Shown here piece after piece: positions 18,519 through 25,517 of a stretch of DNA of 64,000 nt; the first letter of the stretch is position 1, and each line of letters starts with the position of its first letter. Under the pieces are notes generated by a model, which ran no database searches, was not told the origin of the DNA, and worked only from the letters and a program-made list of their open reading frames with translations. Made by a program: the position numbers and the translations under genes. The stretch is from an uncultured Comamonas sp. GTDB lineage: Bacteria > Pseudomonadota > Gammaproteobacteria > Burkholderiales > Burkholderiaceae_C. The DNA lies in assembly GCA_947306475.1 (NCBI GenBank), contig CAMZGS010000004.1:124001-188000 (forward strand). Direction: 5' to 3'.

Positions 18519-21350
18519 ATGCAGACCCCCACCATCCGCCAGCCCCGCCCGCTCTGCCCTTCCCGCCTGCGCCTGCTGCCCCTGGCTTTGGGCACCGCTT
18601 TGCTGCTGGGCAGCCTGCTGCCAGCCCAAGCCGCCAGCCGCACCTGGACATACACCTACCACCCCAACGGTCTGCCCGCCAGCGTCGATGGCCCCCGCAC
18701 CGATGTCGCCGACACCACCAGCTACAGTTATGACGCACTGGGGCGACGCACCCAGGTACAAAACGCCCTGGGCCACAGCACCACCCTGTCCAACTTTGAT
18801 ATCCAAGGCCGCCCCCAGACCATTACCGATGCCAATGGCATCGCCACCACCCTGACCTACACCCCCCAAGGCTGGCTGGCCACCAGCGCCACGGCAGGCA
18901 GCACCACCGGGTATACCTACGATGCCGCTGGCCAATTGCTGGCCATCAGCCTGGGCGATGGCAGTTGGCTGGAATACACCTGGGACGATGCCCGGCGCCT
19001 GACCGCCGTAGAGAACAATCTGGGCGAGCGCATCGAATACACCCTGGATGCCCAAGGCAACCGCACCGCAGAGGCGGTACGCGACAGCACAGGCACCCTG
19101 CGCCGCCAACAGCAATGGGTGTTTGATGCCCTGGGCCGCCTGCTGCGCCATGTGGGTGCAGCAGGCCAGACCACGCACTACAGCTATGACCTGAACCACA
19201 ACCTGGTCGGCATCACCACCCCCAATGCCCATAGCTACACCCAAAGCTTTGATGCGCTGGGCCGCCTAGTTGGCCAAACCGACCCCCTGGCAGGCCACAC
19301 CAGCCAGACCTACGATGCGCAAGACAACCCGACGCAAGTCGTCGATCCACGGGGCGTTACTACCAGCTATACCTACAACGGCCTGGGCGATCTGATTGAG
19401 CAAAACAGCCCCGACAGCGGCAGCACCAGCTACGCCCATGATGCGGCGGGCAATACCACCCAACGCATCGATGCTCGGGGCATTGCCACCCTGTACACCT
19501 ACGATGCCCTCAACCGCCCTCTTACCCGCAGCTACCCCAGCGCCCCAGCACTGAATGTGCAATACGGCTATGACGACACCAGCGCAGGCAACTACGGCCA
19601 AGGGCGGCTGACCAGCATCACCGATGCCAGCGGCACCTTGGCCTACCGCTACGATGCCCAAGGCCGCCTCATCCAGCAAACCCGCACCCTGCTGGCTGTG
19701 CAGGGACAAGCCCGCAGCGACACCCTGGGCTACGCCTACGATCTGGCCGGGCGTGTTGCCCACATCGACTACCCCGCTGGCCTGCGGGTGCTTTACCAAA
19801 GGAACGCAGGCGGGCAAGTCCACAGCGTCAGCCTGCAAGTGGATGGCACCAGCACCGTACCCATCATCAGCAGCGCCAGCTACCAGCCCTTTGGGCCGCT
19901 GAAGGCTCTCACCTGGGGCAATGGCCTGCAACTGACCCGCAGCCACGATCAGGACTATCGCCTAAGCAGCCAAAGCATCCCCAGCCTGTGGGACAGCACC
20001 TACAGCTACGACGCCAACGGCAACATCACCGAGGTAGAACACAGCCTGGGCAGTGCCCTGCAAGGCACACAAGCGCACAGCTACGATGCGCTGGATCGCC
20101 TCACCCACAGCGAACACCTGAGCGGCCTGGACGGCCATGCCCTGGGCTACACCTACGATGCCACCGGCAACCGCACAGCCCGCACCTGGGCCGACATCAC
20201 CGGCGGCACCACGGGCCCCGGCACCAGCACTGCCCTGGGCTATGACACCGACAGCAACCGCCTGACCAGCATTGGCAGCCAAAGCGTGACCACCGACAGC
20301 GCAGGCCACCTGCTGCAAGACCGGGCGCAGCGCAGCTACACCCACGATGCCCAGGGGCGCCTGCAAGCGGTGAACATCAACGGCCTGCCCATTGCCAGCT
20401 ATACCCACAACGCCCTGGGCCAGCGCACCCACAAACACACCCCCTACGACGGCAGCACCACCTACCTGTACGGACAAAACGGCCAACTGCTGGGCTGGAC
20501 GCACTACAGCGCCGCCAGCGCCCAACAACCAGGCCAGCCCACCCAGGCGCAGTACTACCTGTGGCTGGGCAGCCAACCCATCGCCGCCGTGCAAGTGGGC
20601 TACAACAGCCTGGGCAGCATCACCAGCACCGACGTGCTGTACCTGCACACCGACCACCTGGACACCCCCCGCCTGGCCACCAACGCCAGCCAAACCGTGG
20701 TCTGGAAACTGCCACCCCACGAGCCGTTTGGCACCGCCCAAGCCCAGCAAGACCCCGACCAGGATGGCATTGCCACCGACATCCCCCTGCGCTTTGCCGG
20801 GCAGGTGTTCGATGCCGATACGGGCCTGCACTACAACTACTTTAGGGACTATGACCCGTGGACGGGGCGCTATATCCAGAGTGACCCGATTGGGCTGGAA
20901 GGGGGGCTGAATACCTATGGGTATGTTCTAAACAACCCGATCAATCTCATTGATCCGCTGGGGCTTGCGCCACCACAAAACATACCGCCTTGTGTTGACG
21001 TAGCGCAAAACATCGCAGAGGCACGAAACATGTCATACGGTCAGTGGTATGACGCGGTTAGAAATGGTGGCAAGTGGGATTACAAACAACAAGGGGCGCA
21101 ATATCAGGAGTTCGGAAATTACAACTATGGCGTGACCGCAAAGGCTGTAGGTATTCCGGGCAATATACCCAACAGAGGCGCAGGATGGGCTCAGGGGCAA
21201 GCAGGGACTAGCTTGCCGCAATGGGGTAATTGGTGGGATTGGCCTTCTTCTTCGACAAGTTTTGGTGACGATCCGGAAGACCAACACTGGATCAATGAGG
21301 GCATCAAGGATTATATAAATGGTTATTACGATCCAAAAATTTATAAATAA
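18519..21350 (+). CDS. Rhs protein, C-terminal half with Ntox44-like tip
   Basis: 943 residues from ATG 18519 behind GCAGGAG. It opens with its own signal peptide (residues 1-40, ending LLPAQAAS) and joins mid-repeat to RTWTYTYHPNG. About 770 residues of YD repeats follow. The Rhs core ends in [20 protein letters not shown] and the DPLGL boundary at residues 812-816. The 127-residue tip contains GNYNYGVTAKAVG and FGDDPEDQHWINEGIKDY, which resemble the Ntox44 (bacterial toxin 44) pattern as I recall it. The tip is lower in GC than the cage. A small lipoprotein, its probable immunity protein, starts one base after the stop. A split secreted Rhs suggests export through the general pathway rather than a type VI spike; that is inference. 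Confidence 0.8.
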   Translation: MQTPTIRQPRPLCPSRLRLLPLALGTALLLGSLLPAQAASRTWTYTYHPNGLPASVDGPRTDVADTTSYSYDALGRRTQVQNALGHSTTLSNFDIQGRPQTITDANGIATTLTYTPQGWLATSATAGSTTGYTYDAAGQLLAISLGDGSWLEYTWDDARRLTAVENNLGERIEYTLDAQGNRTAEAVRDSTGTLRRQQQWVFDALGRLLRHVGAAGQTTHYSYDLNHNLVGITTPNAHSYTQSFDALGRLVGQTDPLAGHTSQTYDAQDNPTQVVDPRGVTTSYTYNGLGDLIEQNSPDSGSTSYAHDAAGNTTQRIDARGIATLYTYDALNRPLTRSYPSAPALNVQYGYDDTSAGNYGQGRLTSITDASGTLAYRYDAQGRLIQQTRTLLAVQGQARSDTLGYAYDLAGRVAHIDYPAGLRVLYQRNAGGQVHSVSLQVDGTSTVPIISSASYQPFGPLKALTWGNGLQLTRSHDQDYRLSSQSIPSLWDSTYSYDANGNITEVEHSLGSALQGTQAHSYDALDRLTHSEHLSGLDGHALGYTYDATGNRTARTWADITGGTTGPGTSTALGYDTDSNRLTSIGSQSVTTDSAGHLLQDRAQRSYTHDAQGRLQAVNINGLPIASYTHNALGQRTHKHTPYDGSTTYLYGQNGQLLGWTHYSAASAQQPGQPTQAQYYLWLGSQPIAAVQVGYNSLGSITSTDVLYLHTDHLDTPRLATNASQTVVWKLPPHEPFGTAQAQQDPDQDGIATDIPLRFAGQVFDADTGLHYNYFRDYDPWTGRYIQSDPIGLEGGLNTYGYVLNNPINLIDPLGLAPPQNIPPCVDVAQNIAEARNMSYGQWYDAVRNGGKWDYKQQGAQYQEFGNYNYGVTAKAVGIPGNIPNRGAGWAQGQAGTSLPQWGNWWDWPSSSTSFGDDPEDQHWINEGIKDYINGYYDPKIYK
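20535..20926 (+). repeat. Rhs core direct repeat, copy A (resident)
   Basis: 392 bp of the Rhs core in the intact rhs, duplicated with only about five substitutions and no gaps at 23288-23679. Its last 119-120 bp (20807-20926) also recur at 21832-21951. The end of each copy marks the point where the toxin tips diverge. Confidence 0.9.
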
Positions 21351-21351
21351 A

Positions 21352-21750
21352 ATGCAACTCCTAAAAAATATAACAACCTATTTCATGTTGTTTTTCTTGC
21401 TTAACCTTGCCGCATGTGGAAACGATGATCTGTGTGTTGGAGAGGATATTTCTCGTGTCTCATCTCCTGATAAAATAGTGGATGTCGTAGTAACGAAGGC
21501 TAACTGTGGTGCAACTACAAGTTACTCCTACCGGGTCTCTGTGGTTCAAACAGGTAAAACTCCGGTTGAGAGCGACATAATCTTTCTGGCTGACAAAGCT
21601 GAAGGTGTAAGTGTTTTTTGGCAGACTCCGAAGAAACTTGTGATCTCTTACAAAGAGGCGAGGATATTTAAGTTCAAAAACTTCTGGAGCTCGAAAGATC
21701 TCGACAATTTTCAATACATAGTTTCTGTTATTGAAGTTCAGCGTAACTAG
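21352..21750 (+). CDS. small lipoprotein, probable immunity protein for the Ntox44-like tip
   Basis: 132 residues from ATG 21352, one base after the rhs stop. A hydrophobic leader ends in a lipobox LAAC, so it should be a periplasm-facing lipoprotein, a sensible place to meet an exported toxin. The body contains KANCGATTSYSYRVSVV and VFWQTPKKLVISY, which resemble a DUF5412-type domain; I hold that family call loosely. AT-richer than the Rhs cage. Position directly after the toxin tip is the main evidence for the immunity role. Confidence 0.65.
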   Translation: MQLLKNITTYFMLFFLLNLAACGNDDLCVGEDISRVSSPDKIVDVVVTKANCGATTSYSYRVSVVQTGKTPVESDIIFLADKAEGVSVFWQTPKKLVISYKEARIFKFKNFWSSKDLDNFQYIVSVIEVQRN

Positions 21751-21829
21751 CCAAGGAGACGCTGAACAGATACATCCGCACGCGACACGCTCATGATAAA
21801 TCAATACGTTGTAGTAGCGGCATGCATGA

Positions 21830-22360
21830 AAGTTCGATGCCGATACGGGCCTGCACCACAACTACTTTAGGGACTATGACCCGTGGACGGGGCGCTATAT
21901 CCAGAGCGACCCGATTGGGCTGGAAGGCGGGCTGAATACCTATGGGTATGTGGGAGGCAATCCGCTCAGCTTTACTGATCCAGATGGGCTTCAGCGGCGT
22001 CCGGGTGGTGCTCCCGTGATACCTCTCTTCCCTCGGATTGGGCCAACGCTTCCGCCTGCTAATCCGCAGGTTGGAACTACGCGTAATCCGATTGAAATTC
22101 GACGAGGTACAAATTCACCCGGCGAATTTGGAGGAGTGCCTTTCTCTGGGCATGCATTTGATCGCACACAGGGGCGAGGGATCCCCCCATCTGTGGTGAT
22201 AAACACCATATTCAATGGTAGGCCAAGTCCTGGTTCACGACCAAATACTACGCAGTATTTCGATCCAGTGAATAACATAACGGTTGTGGTCAATTCGACG
22301 ACTGGCAACGTCATCACGATACGCAATGTCCCACCTAGCAATACCTGTAGTACTAATTGA
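21830..22360 (+). pseudogene. orphan Rhs core end plus second toxin tip
   Basis: The frame reads [20 protein letters not shown] and on to DPDGL, that is the last 39 codons of the Rhs core, then a 122-residue tip ending at 22360. An in-frame TGA at 21827-21829 sits just before the core fragment, so it has no start of its own; GTG 21950 is the only internal candidate. The tip contains [22 protein letters not shown] and [14 protein letters not shown], the pattern of small DUF4258/BECR-like RNase toxins. It looks intact at the domain level and could be re-expressed by recombination of its 119-120-bp core copy with the resident rhs. An immunity-sized gene follows after 9 bp. Confidence 0.7.
21832..21951 (+). 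repeat. Rhs core direct repeat, copy B
   Basis: 120 bp matching 20807-20926 with a handful of substitutions (for example CAC for TAC at the LHYN codon). It attaches the orphan second tip. Confidence 0.9.
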
Positions 22361-22369
22361 TTCATTGAA

Positions 22370-22657
22370 TTGAAAAAAAATCAACTTATTTCTGAAGAAA
22401 TGCGCCGATTGATTGACTCGTACTACGATGGTTCAAGTGATTTGGCGCACTTGTCGCAACGTGCAGAAACCTTAATCGAAGCGATGCGCCATCATCTGCC
22501 AGCTGATAATTTCCTGAAAGCTATGAATTGCGTTTATTTGATCGAAGACATCAACGCATTAGTCATGGATGAAAACAGGAAAATTACTACTGTCGAGCAG
22601 CATGATATTAACGCACAGCTTTCAATTCTTGAGAATTTACTTGCTAAAAATAAATAG
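22370..22657 (+). CDS. probable immunity protein for the orphan second tip
   Basis: A small acidic, largely helical cytosolic protein. The longest frame begins at TTG 22370 (95 residues); an ATG at 22400 would give 85 residues (MRRLIDSYYDGSSD). Neither has a strong ribosome-binding site. No signal peptide or membrane segment is seen. It begins 9 bp after the orphan toxin stop, the standard place for an Rhs immunity gene, and would suit a cytoplasmic RNase toxin. I do not recognise the family. Confidence 0.55.
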   Translation: MKKNQLISEEMRRLIDSYYDGSSDLAHLSQRAETLIEAMRHHLPADNFLKAMNCVYLIEDINALVMDENRKITTVEQHDINAQLSILENLLAKNK

Positions 22658-22674
22658 CTGTTTACAAAAGTACT

Positions 22675-22776
22675 ATGTACGCTAGCGGTCTCTTTTCTTT
22701 TAATATCAATTTAATTGGTAGGACTATACAAAATGGAAAAGAGGTAGAGGGGGAAGAAGTGGAGCCATACCAATAG
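22675..22776 (+). pseudogene. 33-codon remnant of a third toxin tip
   Basis: A short frame from ATG 22675 to TAG 22776 codes for a peptide ending IQNGKEVEGEEVEPYQ. It lies 12 bp upstream of another immunity-like gene, exactly where a toxin C terminus would be expected, while nothing of the Rhs core or the rest of a tip precedes it. I read it as the tail of a deleted tip. It is too short to be certain. Confidence 0.4.
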
Positions 22777-22788
22777 GGGGTAATTAAA

Positions 22789-23235
22789 ATGGATTTTCAC
22801 AAAATACTGAATTTCAAAACAGATAATCCTAATCTGGAATTTCCGGATTATAAGAGTCTGAGTGACTCGGTTAAAAAAAATTTAATAAAATCTTTATTTG
22901 ATAATCTAAAAATATCAAATAATTTAAATGGAGTCAACCTTTCAAAGAGTATAGAGAAAAAATCGATTATTGTTGGTAAAATTTCAGATGGAGCTTTTAT
23001 CTTGGATGATTTATTGAGCAATTTTGGATATTCTGCAAATGAAAAAATATATTTAAACTGGAAAAACTTTGAATCAATTGAAGAAATGTCAAAACTCTCA
23101 TTTAATCAAAATTTTTTTGATATTTGGTATCCTGATGTTGATGATTTGGACATATTCGATGAAAGTTGTAATTGGTTATTATCTATAACACATGCTGGTA
23201 TAGTGAAGGCACTAGTGAATACAGAAGGTCAATAA
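22789..23235 (+). CDS. orphan immunity-like protein
   Basis: 148 residues, very AT-rich (Asn/Lys/Ile/Asp rich) compared with the flanking Rhs cage, starting at ATG 22789 behind AGGGGG. The C-terminal half (YLNWKNFESIEEM, FDIWYPDVDDLDIFDESCNW, LLSITHAGIVKAL) has the look of a small acidic immunity protein. No signal peptide or membrane helix. Its toxin appears to survive only as the 33-codon remnant just upstream, so it would be a solitary defence against kin carrying that toxin. The function is inferred from position. Confidence 0.55.
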   Translation: MDFHKILNFKTDNPNLEFPDYKSLSDSVKKNLIKSLFDNLKISNNLNGVNLSKSIEKKSIIVGKISDGAFILDDLLSNFGYSANEKIYLNWKNFESIEEMSKLSFNQNFFDIWYPDVDDLDIFDESCNWLLSITHAGIVKALVNTEGQ

Positions 23236-23254
23236 AACTTATCATCTTATTTAA

Positions 23255-24137
23255 TCACTCATTTCACACTGGAGCACCACCGATAGTCAGCCCACCCAGG
23301 CACAGTACTACCTGTGGCTGGGCAGCCAACCCATCGCCGCCGTGCAAGTGGGCTACAACAGCCTGGGCAGCATCACCAGCACCGACGTGCTGTACCTGCA
23401 CACCGACCACCTGGACACCCCCCGCCTGGCCACCAACGCCAGCCAAACCGTGGTCTGGAAACTGCCACCCCACGAGCCGTTTGGCACCGCCCAAGCCCAG
23501 CAAGACCCCGACCAGGATGGCATTGCCACCGACATCCCCCTGCGCTTTGCCGGGCAGGTGTTCGATGCCGATACGGGCCTGCACTACAACTACTTTAGGG
23601 ACTATGACCCGTGGACAGGGCGCTATATCCAGAGCGATCCGATTGGGCTGGAAGGCGGGCTGAATACCTATGGGTATGTACAGGGCAATCCGCTGCGGTT
23701 TATTGATCCGAAGGGGTTGGCAATACCCGCACCAGTGATCGCAGTGACGATGGGCGGGATCGTTATTGCTACTGCAAATGCTTGCCAGCAAACTTGGAAT
23801 AATATATCTCACCGATTTCTAAATTGGATGAATTCCGAGGGGGATAATACCCTTGAGCCTGGACCTTATGCAGGAGACTCTATTCCCGCACGTGGCCAAA
23901 ATAGAGACTTCACAGAAGAAGAGAGAGATTCAATAAATGAAATTGGTGATGCCACTGGATGCCATACATGCGGCTCATCTGAGCCTGGTACAAAAGGGGG
24001 TAATTGGGTTCCTGATCACCAACCACCAAACTATCTAAATCCAGATGATAAGCCTCAACGTCTTTAATCCTCACTGTCTTTCTTGTAGTAGGCGACAAGG
24101 TGGGAAAATTCGAGGAAACCAAATAAGGAAAAATTAA
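23255..24137 (+). pseudogene. orphan Rhs core plus HNH-like toxin tip, frameshifted
   Basis: An in-frame Rhs segment begins after TAA at 23252-23254 and has no start codon of its own. It includes the 392-bp core copy, then DPKGL and a tip of about 140 residues. The tip carries [20 protein letters not shown] and [15 protein letters not shown], a zinc-finger/HNH-like signature. The current frame stops at TAA 24065-24067 right after PQRL. Removing one A there restores YPHCLSCSRRQGGKIRG and a stop at 24135-24137, three bases before the next gene's ATG. The restored end supplies the second Cys pair, so the toxin is broken by a single-base insertion. Confidence 0.75.
23288..23679 (+). repeat. Rhs core direct repeat, copy C
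   Basis: 392 bp colinear with 20535-20926, differing at about five positions (for example GCA for GCG and GACAGG for GACGGG). This long, recent homology would allow exchange or deletion between the resident tip and the orphan HNH-like tip. Confidence 0.9.
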
Positions 24138-24140
24138 ATT

Positions 24141-24641
24141 ATGAAATGGATAAATTCCAATGGGGGGCCATTAATAGTTTCATCTAAAAAATTAGCAGAA
24201 TTATGGAGTGGAATAAGAGGTAGTTCAATTTCTTCAGATAAAACAGATTATGAGAGAGCATGTGCTGTTTCCGATTATATCGAAGTTATCCAATGCGGTG
24301 ATTATGATTTGCTGGTCTTGGGTGATGAGCCTATGCAATCTGGATTTTTTTCGAACAATGAAATTATATGTATAGCTCGATGGGTATTTTGCGAATCTCC
24401 AGGGGTTGCAGATGTTATCCTAAAAAAAATCCCTAATAATTTAATTCGCCTTGCAGAAGATAAATTTATTAAATTCCCTAACGGAGATTTAATAATATTT
24501 GATTCTGCACTATCATTTTCAGAAATTGAAATCAGCGATACCAAATCAATAGATCAAGGTATTTATAGGGTGACAACAGAATTATTTAAACCGGAGAAGA
24601 AAAGTAGTTTTATTATCCATAGGTTAATAAATATTGATTAG
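24141..24641 (+). CDS. Imm21-like immunity protein
   Basis: 166 residues, soluble, AT-rich, starting at ATG 24141. The N-terminal KWINSNGGPLIVSSKKL, then DYERACAVSDYIEVIQ, LLVLGDEPMQSGFF and IARWVF follow the Imm21 family pattern as I know it. It begins three bases after the stop of the frame-corrected HNH-like tip, which makes it the cognate immunity gene. Its frame is intact although the toxin is frameshifted. Confidence 0.7.
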   Translation: MKWINSNGGPLIVSSKKLAELWSGIRGSSISSDKTDYERACAVSDYIEVIQCGDYDLLVLGDEPMQSGFFSNNEIICIARWVFCESPGVADVILKKIPNNLIRLAEDKFIKFPNGDLIIFDSALSFSEIEISDTKSIDQGIYRVTTELFKPEKKSSFIIHRLINID

Positions 24642-24749
24642 AGCGTTGCAATACTTCTCCTATTTTATTTTTCAAATAAATTCAATCAATTATTCAAAAT
24701 TGGATTTCGTAGGCTCATTGATAATAATTTAAGGAGGTACCTATTCCAA

Positions 24750-24926
24750 AAATTTTGCATCAATGCAGTAACCACACAAGTACCCACAAGTTCGCTGGCG
24801 TGGCCTACAGGTTGGGAGGCTGTGAAAGGATTAATCGGACAGCGTGTGATTGTGGGCGGTGCTGCGATTGGAGGCGCGGGAGCAGCTAATGCGGCTCAGA
24901 CTGGTGTACGTGCAAACGATGACTGA
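24750..24926 (+). pseudogene. C-terminal fragment of a fourth toxin tip
   Basis: The frame reads TSSLAWPTGWEAVKGLIGQR, then a Gly/Ala-rich stretch, and ends RANDD at TGA 24924-24926. It has no start, no Rhs core and no complete domain. The stop overlaps the ATG of the next gene (24919) in the sequence ATGACTGA, the tight coupling seen in toxin-immunity pairs. It is read as the remaining end of a deleted tip. Between the Imm21-like gene and this fragment lies AT-rich sequence without a recognisable gene. Confidence 0.5.
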
Positions 24927-25206
24927 AAAACTAGTTCTCATTTTAATTTTGGCAGGTATGGTGCTGGATATCACTTCCTGCTTTCTTTTTATTCGGCGAA
25001 ATAAAAAAGGGGATGGGCCGTCAGGTCAACCTTTGGTGACATTGATTGTTTGTTATCTATTGCCACTCTTGATTACTAAGCACGCTGTATTCACTTCTTA
25101 TTTTTGGTGGGATTGTCTTCTTTTGCTATGCTTTCATATAATATTTATATTTGTAATTCCTATATTTCATAGAAAAATACTTACTCTCCAGAAAAAGGCT
25201 CGGTAG
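24919..25206 (+). CDS. small three-TM protein, probable membrane immunity protein
   Basis: 95 residues from ATG 24919. Hydrophobic helices are at about residues 5-24, 39-60 and 66-88, with a basic RRNKK loop and a basic C terminus. It overlaps the end of a toxin-tip fragment by eight bases. Integral-membrane immunity proteins of this size usually protect against pore-forming or membrane-active toxins. That role is inferred from position and topology; I do not recognise the family. Confidence 0.55.
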   Translation: MTEKLVLILILAGMVLDITSCFLFIRRNKKGDGPSGQPLVTLIVCYLLPLLITKHAVFTSYFWWDCLLLLCFHIIFIFVIPIFHRKILTLQKKAR

Positions 25207-25516
25207 CTGTCGTATCCCGCACGATTGCAGACTACCCCGTCCGCAGGAGAGCCCGCCATGCAGACCCCCTCCATCCGCCAGCCCCGCCCGCTCTGCCCAA
25301 GCCGCCTGCCGTACCTGGACGTACACCTGCCACCCCAACGGCCTGCCCGCCAGCGTCGATGGCCCGCGCACCGATGTCGCCGACACCACGGCAGGCAGCC
25401 GCACCGCAGAGGCGGTACGCAACAGCACAGGTCCCCTGCGCCGCCAACAGCAATGGGAGGTTTGATGTCCTGGGCCGCTACACCCAAAGCTTTGATGCGC
25501 CGGACCGTCTGGTTGA
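25207..25516 (+). pseudogene. mosaic scar of the split Rhs junction
   Basis: Pieces of the rhs part 1/part 2 junction occur in order but with internal deletions: 25218-25305 matches 18478-18570 (end of part 1, ribosome-binding site and first codons of part 2). The next pieces match about 18628-18720, then about 19060-19125, then about 19235-19275. The TAA that ends part 1 is TAC here. No frame is open through it. It marks an ancestral second copy that decayed by several deletions, and it bounds the locus at the sensor-kinase gene. Confidence 0.8.
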
Positions 25517-25517
25517 C

